From positions 62,001 to 126,000 of the forward strand of contig JAHFUZ010000002.1 of assembly GCA_023264815.1 (NCBI GenBank): a stretch of DNA of 64,000 nt, in the 5' to 3' direction. The stretch is from Arthrobacter sp. (GTDB lineage: Bacteria > Actinomycetota > Actinomycetes > Actinomycetales > Micrococcaceae). This document shows positions 24,464 through 34,426 of this stretch, piece after piece. The translations under genes were made by a program, and so were the position numbers. Under the pieces are notes generated by a model. That model searched no databases and was not told the origin of the DNA. It saw only the letters and a list, made by a program, of their open reading frames with translations. The number at the start of each line of letters is the position of its first letter. Positions within the stretch are counted from its first letter, which is position 1.

Positions 24464-27142
24464 TTACCGCCGGGAGATGGCGTCCACGACGGCGGCAAGC
24501 GCCGGGGCAACCTTGCTCGGGTCCGTGCCACCGCCCTGGGCGACGTCGTCCTTGCCGCCGCCGCCACCGCCGAGGATTCCAGCGGCCAGGCGGACCAGGG
24601 CACCGGCTTTTACGCCGGCTTCCCGGGCAGCCTCGTTGGTGGCCACCAGGATTATGGGGCGGTCGTTGCTGACACCGGCCACGGCCACGGTGGAGGCAAC
24701 CGACCCGAGCCGGTTGCGCAGGTCAAGGGCGAGGTTGCGGACGTCGTCGGCGCCACCGATCTGGCCGGCATCGTGCGCGATAACCCGGACACCGGCGGCG
24801 TCCTGGGCGGTGCCCACCAGGCTGGCTGCCGCTGCGGTGAGCTGCTCCTTGCGCAGGCGGTCCAGCTCTTTCTCCGTGGCCTTGAGCTTGTTCAGCGTGC
24901 TGGCGATCCTGTCGGCGAGCTGGCCGGACGGAACCTTCAGCATTTCGGTCAGCTCAGTCACCAGGGCACGCTCGGCCGCCAGGTGGCGGAAGGCGTCCAT
25001 GCCCACAAAGGCCTCAACGCGGCGGTTTCCCGAGCCCACCGACTGTTCGCCCAGCAGGGACAGGCTGCCGATCAGGGAGGTGTTGGCCACGTGCGTGCCG
25101 CCGCACAGTTCACGGGACCACGCGCCGTCGATCTCCACAACACGCACTTCGCTGCCGTAGTTTTCGCCGAACAGCGCCATGGCGCCCAGTGCCTTGGCTT
25201 CGGCCAGGCCCATCACCTTGGTGTCCACCCGGAAATTGTTGCGGATGGCCAGGTTGGACACCTCCTCGATTTCGGAGCGGGTGGCCGTGCTGAGGCCTTC
25301 GCCCCAGGCGAAGTCGAAGCGCAGGTAGCCGGCTTTGTTGTAGGAGCCGCGCTGGGTGGCCTGCGGCCCCAGGATCTGGTGCAGGGCGGCGTGCACAATG
25401 TGCGTGCCGGTGTGGGCCTGCTCTGCGGCATGGCGGCGTTCACGGTCGACGGCGGCGCGCACCAGGGCGTCCGAGGAAATCTCGCCTTCCCGGACGATCG
25501 CCTTGTGCACGCTCAGGCCCTTCACGGGGCGCTGGACGTCGAGGACCTCCACCACGAAGCCGTCACCGGTGATGAGCCCGGTGTCCGCGGACTGGCCGCC
25601 GGCCTCCGCATAGAACGGGGTCTCGTTGAGGACCAGTTCGATCTCGTCACCGGTCGCCGCGTGGGCAACACGCTGGCCGGCGCTGAGGATGCCGCGGACG
25701 CGGGCGTCGCCGTCGAGCTCGTCATAGCCGGTGAAGACAGTCTCACCCTCGCCCAGCATCTCCTGGTACGCGCTGAGGTCGGCGTGGCCGCCCTTCTTGC
25801 CCTTGGCATCTGCCTGGGCGCGCTGGCGCTGTTCGAGCATGAGCGCACGGAACCCGGCCTCGTCCACCTTGAGTCCGGCTTCCTCAGCCATTTCGAGGGT
25901 GAGGTCAATGGGGAACCCGTAGGTGTCGTGCAGGGCGAAGGCATCCGCCCCGGACAGGGGCGCGCCGGCCGCCTTGGACGCCATCACGGCGTCGTCCAAG
26001 CGGGCGGTACCCGAGGCGATGGTGCGCAGGAAGGCCCGTTCTTCGGCGTAGGCGATCCGGCTGATGCGGTCGAAGTCGGTCTCCACAACGGGGTAGACGC
26101 CCTTCATGGCGTCACGGGATGCCGGCAGCAGGTCCGGCAGGCAGGCCTTTTCGACTCCAAGCAGGCGCATCGAGCGCACGGCGCGGCGGATGAGGCGGCG
26201 CAGGACGTAGCCCCGGCCTTCGTTGGACGGCGTGACGCCGTCGGCGATAAGCATCAGGGCCGAACGGATGTGGTCGCCCACCACGCGCATGCGGACGTCG
26301 TCCGTGTGGTGCGGATCGTCGGCTGTCTCGGCGGACGTGTATTCCTTGCCGGACAGTTCTGCGGCCTTATCGATGACGGGACGGACCTGGTCCGTCTCGT
26401 ACATGTTCTCGACCCCCTGCAGGATCATGGCGAGGCGTTCCATGCCCAGGCCGGTGTCAATGTTCTTCTTGGGCAGTTCACCCACGATGTCGAAGTCGTC
26501 CTTGGAACGCACGTTATCGATCTGGTACTGCATAAAGACCAGGTTCCAGATTTCGACGTAACGGTTCTCGTCCGCGAGCGGACCACCCTCGGCACCGTAG
26601 GCGGGGCCGCGGTCGTAGTAGATTTCCGAGCAGGGGCCTGCGGGGCCGGGCTGGCCGGTGTGCCAGTAGTTGTCGGCCTTGCCCATGCGCTGGATCCGCT
26701 CGGCCGGGACGCCGGTGTTCTTCAGCCACAGCTCCCTGGCTTCGTCGTCCTCCTGGTAGACCGTGACCCACAGCAGCTCCGGCGGCAGGCCGTACCCGCC
26801 GTCGTCGACGCTCTTGGTGAGCAGCTCCCAGGCGAACTTGATGGCGTCTTCCTTGAAGTAGTCGCCGAAGGAGAAGTTGCCGCACATCTGGAAGAACGTG
26901 CCGTGGCGGGCCGTCTTGCCCACTTCCTCAATGTCGCCGGTGCGGATGCACTTCTGGATGCTGGTGGCCCGGGAATAGGGCGCCTCTTCGCGGGCCGTCA
27001 GGTACGGGATGAACGGGACCATGCCGGCCACCGTGAACAGCAGGGAGGGGTCGCTGGAGACCAGGGAGGCGGAGGGCACCGCGGTGTGCCCCTTGCTGAC
27101 GAAAAAGTCGATCCAGCGCTTAGTGATCTCCTGCGACTTCAT
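24464..27142 (-). CDS. alaS: Alanyl-tRNA synthetase
   Basis: 892 aa; MKSQEITKRWIDFFVSKGHTAVPSASLV, editing site AHTGTHIVHAAL, CGGTHV. Confidence 0.99.
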   Translation of the reverse strand: MKSQEITKRWIDFFVSKGHTAVPSASLVSSDPSLLFTVAGMVPFIPYLTAREEAPYSRATSIQKCIRTGDIEEVGKTARHGTFFQMCGNFSFGDYFKEDAIKFAWELLTKSVDDGGYGLPPELLWVTVYQEDDEARELWLKNTGVPAERIQRMGKADNYWHTGQPGPAGPCSEIYYDRGPAYGAEGGPLADENRYVEIWNLVFMQYQIDNVRSKDDFDIVGELPKKNIDTGLGMERLAMILQGVENMYETDQVRPVIDKAAELSGKEYTSAETADDPHHTDDVRMRVVGDHIRSALMLIADGVTPSNEGRGYVLRRLIRRAVRSMRLLGVEKACLPDLLPASRDAMKGVYPVVETDFDRISRIAYAEERAFLRTIASGTARLDDAVMASKAAGAPLSGADAFALHDTYGFPIDLTLEMAEEAGLKVDEAGFRALMLEQRQRAQADAKGKKGGHADLSAYQEMLGEGETVFTGYDELDGDARVRGILSAGQRVAHAATGDEIELVLNETPFYAEAGGQSADTGLITGDGFVVEVLDVQRPVKGLSVHKAIVREGEISSDALVRAAVDRERRHAAEQAHTGTHIVHAALHQILGPQATQRGSYNKAGYLRFDFAWGEGLSTATRSEIEEVSNLAIRNNFRVDTKVMGLAEAKALGAMALFGENYGSEVRVVEIDGAWSRELCGGTHVANTSLIGSLSLLGEQSVGSGNRRVEAFVGMDAFRHLAAERALVTELTEMLKVPSGQLADRIASTLNKLKATEKELDRLRKEQLTAAAASLVGTAQDAAGVRVIAHDAGQIGGADDVRNLALDLRNRLGSVASTVAVAGVSNDRPIILVATNEAAREAGVKAGALVRLAAGILGGGGGGKDDVAQGGGTDPSKVAPALAAVVDAISRR

Positions 27143-27259
27143 GAGCTGATTACATACCCTTCTTGGTTCACGCGTTTATGGTGCGTGACAGTTCGATTCA
27201 GGCAGCAGTCCGGGCAAGCCGGAACTGCTGGGTTAATTCTCTCGCGTTTTTGCCGGGCT

Positions 27260-27517
27260 TTAGCGCGGGGCCAGGTCCCGCGCCGGAGCAGCCGGGGATT
27301 CGACGCCGAGTGCCGCGCGGAGGTCTGATTCGCGTTCGTGCATCCCGGACCGCACAGCATCCGCAAAATCATAGAGGCCGTCGGCCAGCCGGCCTACCGC
27401 CCGGTTCAGGCCTTCGGGGCCGAGGTTCGATTGGATGCTTGACTGCGTCTCGCTAATTTTTCGGAACGCGATGACTCCGATCGCCACGCCGATTCCCATC
27501 CAGACAAGTCGTTTCAT
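27260..27517 (-). CDS. Small hypothetical protein with N-terminal hydrophobic segment, alaS-linked
   Basis: 85 aa, MKRLVWMGIGVAIGVIAFRKISETQ; in line between DUF948-like gene and alaS. Confidence 0.8.
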   Translation of the reverse strand: MKRLVWMGIGVAIGVIAFRKISETQSSIQSNLGPEGLNRAVGRLADGLYDFADAVRSGMHERESDLRAALGVESPAAPARDLAPR

Positions 27518-27536
27518 GTTCCGTATCTTCCGTCGC

Positions 27537-27911
27537 TTAGCGGCTGCGGCGGCCGGCCGCGGGTTTTTTGCGGTTGGCGAGGGCTGTCCGCACGCCGTAG
27601 CTGAACGCTGCCACCTTGATCAGCGGCGAGCCCACTGTCGCGGCGACGAGCGAGGACAGTGCGGAGAGGTTCGCAGATGCATCCGAAACGTTGGAGGCGA
27701 TCCCATCCACCTTCTTCAGCTGCTGGTTGGTGGTGGTAACAGTGGCGGTGACCTCGTCCATCAGGGGCGTGGCGCCGTCGCTGATGGATCGGATGGACGT
27801 CCGGATTTCCTCCAGGACGCTGCCGAGTTTCAGGATCGGCACGGCGAGCAGCAGCACCAGGAGCGCAAACACTCCGGCTGCGATCAGGCCGGCAATATCG
27901 CCACCAGACAT
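27537..27911 (-). CDS. DUF948-like membrane protein
   Basis: 124 aa; N-terminal TM then amphipathic helix ...GSVLEEIRTSIRSISDGATPLMDEVTATVTTTNQQLKKVD. Confidence 0.82.
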   Translation of the reverse strand: MSGGDIAGLIAAGVFALLVLLLAVPILKLGSVLEEIRTSIRSISDGATPLMDEVTATVTTTNQQLKKVDGIASNVSDASANLSALSSLVAATVGSPLIKVAAFSYGVRTALANRKKPAAGRRSR

Positions 27912-28005
27912 AGACGTTCATCTCCTTGAAACTGACGTGGATCTCTTCCCACCGCGCACGCTGCCATGATGCGTTCCGCAGATGTCCCCCAAGTACCTTA
28001 CATAC

Positions 28006-28039
28006 AAAGAAGCCCGTGGCGCTTGCCACGGGCTTCTTT
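28006..28039. terminator. Rho-independent terminator downstream of rpsD
   Basis: Perfect 15-bp stem AAAGAAGCCCGTGGC-GCTT-GCCACGGGCTTCTTT immediately after the rpsD stop (minus strand). Confidence 0.85.
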
Positions 28040-28056
28040 GGATACGCTGCTGGGAT

Positions 28057-28683
28057 TTAGCGTGCGTAGAATTCGACGACGAGCTGCTCTTCGCAGGTTA
28101 CCGGAACCTCGGAGCGCTTCGGGCGACGGACCAGGCGTGCCTGCAGGGCGTCAAGCTTGACGTCCAGGTAGGCCGGAACCTGGGGCAGGACGTCGCGGTG
28201 CGCACCGGCTGCTGCAACCTGGAGTGGAACCATGGTCTCGCTGCGGCTGTGGACGTGGACCAGCTGGCCCTCGCCGACGCGGAAGGACGGGCGGTCAACG
28301 CGGATGCCGTCAACCATGATGTGGCGGTGCACAACCAGCTGGCGTGCCTGGGCGATGGTGCGGGCGAAGCCGGCACGCAGCACGAGGGCGTCGAGACGCA
28401 TTTCGAGCAGTTCGATCAGGTTTTCACCGGTCAGGCCCTTGGTGCGGCGTGCTTCTTCGAATGCACGGGTCATCTGGGCTTCGCGGATACCGTACTGGGC
28501 GCGCAGACGCTGCTTTTCGCGCAGACGTACGGCGTAGTCGGAGTCCTGCTTCTTGCGGGCACGGCCATGCTCACCGGGGCCGTACGGGCGGCGCTCCATG
28601 TACTTGGCGGCCTTGGGGGTCAGAGCAATGCCGAGTGCACGCGAGAGGCGTGCGGTACGGCGAGCACGAGTGTTGTTAGCCAC
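28057..28683 (-). CDS. rpsD: 30S ribosomal protein S4
   Basis: 208 aa; MANNTRARRTARLSRALGIALTPKAAKYMERRPYGPGEHGRARKKQDSDY. Confidence 0.99.
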   Translation of the reverse strand: MANNTRARRTARLSRALGIALTPKAAKYMERRPYGPGEHGRARKKQDSDYAVRLREKQRLRAQYGIREAQMTRAFEEARRTKGLTGENLIELLEMRLDALVLRAGFARTIAQARQLVVHRHIMVDGIRVDRPSFRVGEGQLVHVHSRSETMVPLQVAAAGAHRDVLPQVPAYLDVKLDALQARLVRRPKRSEVPVTCEEQLVVEFYAR

Positions 28684-28906
28684 TAGTGTCCTTCCAATAT
28701 CTGCGGTGTGTCAGTGTTACTGGCCTCCACGATGGAGAGCATCGGCCAACCGCTGCCTTTTGCTACTGGGCACAGGGCTACCCCAACAGGAAACAGTGCA
28801 AAACTGGAAAATGTGGGAGATGGCGTCCGTGCCTTGCCAGACAACGAACCATCTTAGCAGGACTGTTCCGCATTCACGCATTCGGCCCGCAGCCGCCCGT
28901 CCCGGC

Positions 28907-30322
28907 TCAGCTGCCGCGGATGATCTTTCGCAGCCGTTCCAGTCGCACGGCAATATCGCGCTCGGCCCCGTTGGCGGTGGGGTCGTAGTAGTCCTTGCCC
29001 ACCAGGTCGTCCGGCGGGTATTGCTGGCTGGCCACGGAGTGGGGCGCGTCATGGGCGTACTTGTAGCCCTTGCCGTGGCCAAGCTGCTTCGAGCCCGGGT
29101 AGTGCGCATCCCGCAGGTGTGCAGGAATTCCGTTGCCCAGGCCTGCCCGGACGTCTGCGATGGCTTTGTTGATGCCCATGTAGGCGGCATTGGACTTCGG
29201 CGCCGTGGCGAGGTGCACCACGGCCTCGGCCAGCACGATCCGGCCTTCCGGCATGCCGATCAACTGGACGGCCTGGGCGGCTGCTACTGCGGTCTGCAGG
29301 GCGGTGGGGTCTGCCATTCCCACATCTTCTGCGGCCGAAATCACAATGCGCCGGGCAATGAAGCGCGGGTCCTCCCCCGCCTCGAGCATCCTGGCAAGGT
29401 AGTGCAGGGCGGCGTCCACGTCGGAGCCCCGGACGGATTTGATGAAGGCACTGGCCACGTCGTAGTGCTGGTCGCCCGCCCGGTCGTAGCGGACGGCGGC
29501 CACGTCAAGTGCGCGTTCTGTGTGCTTGAGTTCCACGGTGACCGGCGAGTCCGTATCGGCGTCGTCGGCGTCGCCGAATGCCACGCCCGCAGCGGCCTCC
29601 AGCGCGGTCAGGGCACGGCGGGCGTCACCGCCGGACAGCCGTACGAGGTGGCCCAGGGCCTCGTCAGTGAGCTCCACTTTTCCGTTCAGCCCGCGTTCGT
29701 CCGCCACGGCCCGCTGCAGGAGTCCTTCGATGTCCGCGTCCGTCAACGGCTTGAGGGTCAGCAGCAGGGAACGTGACAGCAGCGGCGAGACTACGGAAAA
29801 GGACGGGTTCTCCGTGGTTGCCGCTACGAGGACCACCCAGCGGTTTTCCACGCCGGGAAGCAGGGCGTCCTGCTGCGCCTTGTTGAAGCGGTGGATCTCG
29901 TCCAGGAACAGGACCGTGGTGGTTTTGTAGAGGTCACGCGCAGTCAGGGCCTCGTCCATGACGCGGCGGACGTCCTTGACGCCGGCGGTAATGGCGGACA
30001 GTTCCACGAATTTGCGGCCCGTGCCTTTGGCGATGACGTGCGCCAGCGTGGTTTTGCCGGTCCCGGGGGGTCCCCAGAGGATCAGTGAGCTGGGCCCCGC
30101 AGGGCCCACCGCGTCAGTGCCGGCGGCCAATTGCCGCAGGGGCGACCCCTGCCCCAGCAGGTGCTGCTGGCCCACCACGTCGTCCAGCGTGCGGGGGCGC
30201 ATCCTGACGGCCAGGGGGCTGCGCTGGGCCGCGCTGCGGCTTGCCCCTGCACGGTCGGACGACGACGGCCCGTCACTGCCGTCGTCGTCATTACCGGGCC
30301 CTTGGCCGAAGAGATCATCCAC
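28907..30322 (-). CDS. rarA: Replication-associated recombination protein A (RarA/MgsA AAA ATPase)
   Basis: 471 aa; [52 protein letters not shown]. Confidence 0.96.
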   Translation of the reverse strand: MDDLFGQGPGNDDDGSDGPSSSDRAGASRSAAQRSPLAVRMRPRTLDDVVGQQHLLGQGSPLRQLAAGTDAVGPAGPSSLILWGPPGTGKTTLAHVIAKGTGRKFVELSAITAGVKDVRRVMDEALTARDLYKTTTVLFLDEIHRFNKAQQDALLPGVENRWVVLVAATTENPSFSVVSPLLSRSLLLTLKPLTDADIEGLLQRAVADERGLNGKVELTDEALGHLVRLSGGDARRALTALEAAAGVAFGDADDADTDSPVTVELKHTERALDVAAVRYDRAGDQHYDVASAFIKSVRGSDVDAALHYLARMLEAGEDPRFIARRIVISAAEDVGMADPTALQTAVAAAQAVQLIGMPEGRIVLAEAVVHLATAPKSNAAYMGINKAIADVRAGLGNGIPAHLRDAHYPGSKQLGHGKGYKYAHDAPHSVASQQYPPDDLVGKDYYDPTANGAERDIAVRLERLRKIIRGS

Positions 30323-30377
30323 ATAGATAGGCTACTCATAGTTCAGCGCTCCCCGGCGCCCGCCTACGAAGGACCCC

Positions 30378-31097
30378 ATGACAGCACGCAGCACTCCCGG
30401 CGCGAGCCGGACGGGAGAGGCCCGTACGGGAAAAGCTCGGACGGACTCAGCGCACATGGGCTCAGTCCGGAGAGCTTTCGTGCCGGCGGCCCGGCTCGCG
30501 GGGTGGGCCGAACGCTTTGGAGCCGCTCACGGCGGCTTCATACTCAGCGATGACGACGACGGCGTGCGGCTCCTGGCGGCCGACGGCAGCAACGCTCTGC
30601 TCCAGGCGCCGTGGCCTCCGGACGGTCGGCCCGGCCGTGGCCGGGATCCCCTGGAACGCCTGGCATCGGTGGCGGCCCAGCCCCGGACGGCGGGTCTTGT
30701 GCTGGTTCGGCGCGGCGGGTATGCGGTGGCCGTGGCGCAGGAAGGTGCCGCAGTGGCGGCCAAAGCCGGGTCCCGTTATGTGCAGTCCCGGTCCGCTGCG
30801 GGCGGCCAGTCACAGCAGCGGTTTGCCCGCCGCCGCGCCAACCAGGCAGATGAGCTGGTGGACAAGGTGGCCGCCCAGGCGGCAGCCGTGTTCGCCGGCC
30901 ATGCACTTGAGTACCTTGCCCTGGGCGGCGACCGGACCCTTGCCGGCCTGGTGATGGAGCATCCGTCCCTGACGCTTTTCGCCGCGCTCCCGCGGCTGGC
31001 GTTCCTGGATGTGGCCGACCCCAACGGAGCAGTCCTGAAGAAGGCCGCGGCTGACGTCTGCTCCGTGCGGATCCAGGTCACCGACGCGCCGGCTTAG
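30378..31097 (+). CDS. acVLRF1-type (Vms1-like/eRF1-related) peptidyl-tRNA hydrolase / release factor homologue
   Basis: 239 aa; AARLAGWAERFGAAHGGF and GGQSQQRFARRRANQADELVDKVAAQAAAVF, a signature recognised from the acVLRF1 family. Confidence 0.8.
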   Translation: MTARSTPGASRTGEARTGKARTDSAHMGSVRRAFVPAARLAGWAERFGAAHGGFILSDDDDGVRLLAADGSNALLQAPWPPDGRPGRGRDPLERLASVAAQPRTAGLVLVRRGGYAVAVAQEGAAVAAKAGSRYVQSRSAAGGQSQQRFARRRANQADELVDKVAAQAAAVFAGHALEYLALGGDRTLAGLVMEHPSLTLFAALPRLAFLDVADPNGAVLKKAAADVCSVRIQVTDAPA

Positions 31098-31124
31098 CCC
31101 CGCCCCTGGTTTACCCGTGCAGAT

Positions 31125-31922
31125 CTAGGTCAGCGTCCAGGACCGCTTGGACAGCCCGTACCAGAACCCGTCGATGGCCGTCTTCGCCCGCAGTTCGCCG
31201 GAGCCGTAGGCTGCACCAAGGGCAACGTAGAGCGGCGCCCAGTGTTCGCTGCGCGGGTGCGCCTGCCGCGCGGCCGGGGCCTTGTTGAGGAAGTCGAGGA
31301 TGGCGTCCACGTCCCCGCGGGCCATGGCTTCCTCGGCCCAATGGTCGAACTCGCTGGATGCTGCCGGCGGAGCACTGTCCGGACCGCCGGCAGGGTTGAA
31401 CCAGCGAAGGTTGTGCGTGGTGAACCCGGAGCCGACAATGAGCGTGCCGCGTTCGCGCAGCGGGGCAAGCGACATGCCGAGGTTGAACAGGCCCTGCGGA
31501 TCCAGGGTGGGCATGGACATCTGGACCACCGGGACGTCCGCATCGGGGAACAGTTCCTTCAGCGGCACGTAGGCTCCGTGGTCCAGGCCGCGGCTCTCAT
31601 CGCGCTCAACATGGTGGCCATGGCCGGCCACCAGCCGGTCCACCTCCGCAGCCAGTTCGGGCGCCTGCGGGGCCTTGTAGGTGACCTCGTAGTACTTTTG
31701 GGCGAAACCGCCAAAGTCGTACACCAGGCCGGGATCCCGCTGCGTGGCGCTGAGGGTCACGGGGGCATTCTCCCAATGCGCGGAAATCATCAGGATGTCC
31801 TTGGGCTTGCTGAACGTGCCGGACCAGTCGTGCAACTGGCGGGTCCAGGTGGCGTCGTCCGCGAGCGGCGGGGCGCCATGGCTGAGGAAGAGAACCGGGG
31901 GCTGGCCAAGTGTTTGAGTCAT
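31125..31922 (-). CDS. DODA-type extradiol ring-opening dioxygenase (YgiD/4,5-DOPA dioxygenase family)
   Basis: PVLFLSHGAPPLADD, DESRGLDHGAYVPLKELFPDADVPVVQMSM, GSGFTTHNLR; start placed at MTQTLGQ. Confidence 0.92.
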   Translation of the reverse strand: MTQTLGQPPVLFLSHGAPPLADDATWTRQLHDWSGTFSKPKDILMISAHWENAPVTLSATQRDPGLVYDFGGFAQKYYEVTYKAPQAPELAAEVDRLVAGHGHHVERDESRGLDHGAYVPLKELFPDADVPVVQMSMPTLDPQGLFNLGMSLAPLRERGTLIVGSGFTTHNLRWFNPAGGPDSAPPAASSEFDHWAEEAMARGDVDAILDFLNKAPAARQAHPRSEHWAPLYVALGAAYGSGELRAKTAIDGFWYGLSKRSWTLT

Positions 31923-32077
31923 AGAATGATAGTAGCCGGTTTTCATTGAAGCTTCAAGCAATAGCCTTAAGCAAGTTATCCACAACCGGAACCCTGGGGC
32001 AGGCGCGAACCGTCATTCCTCCCTAGGCTGAACGTCAGGGCGCCAGTTCGGCGGCCTGGGCCACAGCTGGGGGAACC

Positions 32078-34393
32078 ATGAAGTTGTGTTTGAAAATTGC
32101 GACGGTTGCAGTGGTGCTTGCCTTTGCGTGCAGTGCGTGCACAGATGGAAGCCGGTTGGACCCGACCCGCCTCTCCTTTCCCGTAGAGGACATCAATACA
32201 GCCCTTGCCAGCGAGCAGCGCAGCAACAGTTCACTCATGGACCTCGTGAGCCGGGGACCGGAAGTTCTGTCTGTGGTGCACGTGGGCACACCGGGGTTCA
32301 GCGGTCAAAGGGCCGCGTACTCCCCGGATAGCGGCGCCACGTGGGAACCAGTGATGTTTGACGGTAATGCTGATCCGGGCATGGCCCTCTACAACCTGCC
32401 GGCCACCCGGGACGGCCAGTGGCTGCTTCTCGGCAACCGCAACGGCCAGGTGTTCGCCTTCACCAGTAGCAACGGCCGGGAGTTCAGCCTCCAGCCCACG
32501 CCGGTCCTCGATACGGCCGGCCTGGATCTGAACGCCGCCGTAGGTACCGCCCAAGGCTGGCTCATCGCCACCTCACCGGATGCGGACAGCAGCAACAGCA
32601 CGGCGCCGATGCTGCATCAAAGCATTGACGGGGCCACCTGGACAGCGCGGGACGGTACAGCCGCGGGGCTGCCTCCCACGCAGGGCAGCTTTCATCCCCT
32701 CAGCATGGCAGCAGGCCCCGCCGCCATCCTTCTGGTGGGCCAACAAGTCAACCCCGACCGGCCACCCTTCGCCAAGGCCTTCTATTCCACCGACGGAGGC
32801 GGCACATGGCAGGACGCCAACCCTGACATGCAGGGAATCGGACCGGCGGGCAACGCCTTCTGGACCGCGGCCTGGACGGGTAAGGAATTCAGGGTGACAG
32901 GCCACGCGTGGCCAGCCGACAGGTGGCCGAAGCAGTATCCCCTTGGCATGTCCGGCAGCTGGACACCGGGCGGGCCATGGCAGCTGACTGTGGACACCGG
33001 CTGGACCAATCAGGCCCAGGACATCCCCCGGCAGTCAAAGGTTGCATACAGTCCTATGGGTGCCATCGCCACCCAAGTAATCGGGCGTCCGGCCTCGGGC
33101 AAGCCAAAGGTCCTCCATCAGCAACCGGGCGGACCCTGGTCTGAGGTGCACATGCCGGAACCCACCGAGAGTGGACTTCGGCGATATGCCGGAGTGTCGG
33201 CTGTGGCTGACGGCTTTCTGGTGGCCGGGAGCGACTCCCGCCGTGGAAACGATCACATGATGCTCTGGCACGTGGACGGAAACGGATCCGTAACCGACCG
33301 CACGGCTGCCCTGGAGGCCGCGGCACCGCTTGGCGATTCCAGCAGGGATCCGGTTGTCACCAGTTTCACCAGCCGAAACGGCCGTTTGCTGGCCTTCGGC
33401 TCAGTCAATTCCCAGCCAACCATCTGGGAGATGGGCGGCGACCGGAACTTCAGTAAGCACACCGCCCTGGTCAGTGCGGCGAACCAGACCCTCGACACCA
33501 TGGCTTCCGGACCGCGCGGCCTGATGCTTTTGGGCAGTAACAGGGCCGCACAGGGCCACTTGCCGGTGCTCTGGTCACGGACAGGGGACGGTGAGTGGTC
33601 GGTATACACCGGCAACATTTTCGGCGCCGAGGCTGAGAACGGCCGCTCTCCTGTCCAAGCGGTGCTGCCGTCCAGCCACGGGTTTATCGCCGCGGGCTCG
33701 TTCCGTACAGACGGTGCCAACCATGCGGGCATCGCCGTATCCGACGATGGCACCAAATGGAGCCACATCCAGGCAGCCGAACTCCGGGGCAAACAATCTG
33801 CCAACCGGCACATCTGGGCCTTGGCCGAAACACCGGCCAGCACCGTGTTGGCGGGCGGATCGGTCAGTGATGGCCTGTCCAGTACGGCGACGGTGTGGAC
33901 ATCACCGGACGCGCAGGCCTGGACACCGGTATTCCTCCCACGCGCCGACGGGTACACCAATGCCAGTGTTGTTTCCCTCACGGCGGGACCGTCTCGGACG
34001 GTCGCGGTGGTGAGTCAATCCACATCGGGAAAGCCCACCCGCTACTCAACACTCTCCAGCAGCGACAATGGCATGACCTGGGAGCCCGGAACGGACCTTG
34101 ATCCACCCTCGACCGATCAGGGAACCGAGGTCCCCCACGTTGCCCTCCACGGCGAGGGATTTGTCCTGCTGACTGCCCAGGGGCCACCCCTGCGGCGCAC
34201 TCCCGTGCTCATGGTGAGCCGGGACGGCAAGCAGTTCGTGGCCAGGCCCATGAGCCACCCAGCTCTCGAAAAGGAACATCTCAGTTTCTCCGCCTTGGAA
34301 GTGGCTGCGGACAAGCTGATGGTTGCCGGCTCCACCGGCCCTGCCGACCGCCGCGAATCTTTCGGAATAAGCATTGACGTACCCCGGCCCTAA
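32078..34393 (+). CDS. Putative secreted lipoprotein with Asp-box/BNR-like repeats (sialidase-like beta-propeller), function unknown
   Basis: 771 aa; signal MKLCLKIATVAVVLAFACSAC with lipobox-like Cys; repeated S.DG..W units (SPDSGATW, SIDGATW, STDGGGTW, SDDGTKW, SSDNGMTW). Confidence 0.85.
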   Translation: MKLCLKIATVAVVLAFACSACTDGSRLDPTRLSFPVEDINTALASEQRSNSSLMDLVSRGPEVLSVVHVGTPGFSGQRAAYSPDSGATWEPVMFDGNADPGMALYNLPATRDGQWLLLGNRNGQVFAFTSSNGREFSLQPTPVLDTAGLDLNAAVGTAQGWLIATSPDADSSNSTAPMLHQSIDGATWTARDGTAAGLPPTQGSFHPLSMAAGPAAILLVGQQVNPDRPPFAKAFYSTDGGGTWQDANPDMQGIGPAGNAFWTAAWTGKEFRVTGHAWPADRWPKQYPLGMSGSWTPGGPWQLTVDTGWTNQAQDIPRQSKVAYSPMGAIATQVIGRPASGKPKVLHQQPGGPWSEVHMPEPTESGLRRYAGVSAVADGFLVAGSDSRRGNDHMMLWHVDGNGSVTDRTAALEAAAPLGDSSRDPVVTSFTSRNGRLLAFGSVNSQPTIWEMGGDRNFSKHTALVSAANQTLDTMASGPRGLMLLGSNRAAQGHLPVLWSRTGDGEWSVYTGNIFGAEAENGRSPVQAVLPSSHGFIAAGSFRTDGANHAGIAVSDDGTKWSHIQAAELRGKQSANRHIWALAETPASTVLAGGSVSDGLSSTATVWTSPDAQAWTPVFLPRADGYTNASVVSLTAGPSRTVAVVSQSTSGKPTRYSTLSSSDNGMTWEPGTDLDPPSTDQGTEVPHVALHGEGFVLLTAQGPPLRRTPVLMVSRDGKQFVARPMSHPALEKEHLSFSALEVAADKLMVAGSTGPADRRESFGISIDVPRP

Positions 34394-34426
34394 GCGCGCC
34401 TGCCCAGGGACCGTTTGGGAAGGCTC

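Noticed and set aside
24437-27328. 963-aa plus-strand ORF opposite alaS
   Set aside because: Shadow ORF created by high GC3 of alaS; composition is non-protein-like (H/G/V/Q-rich) and alaS is unequivocal.
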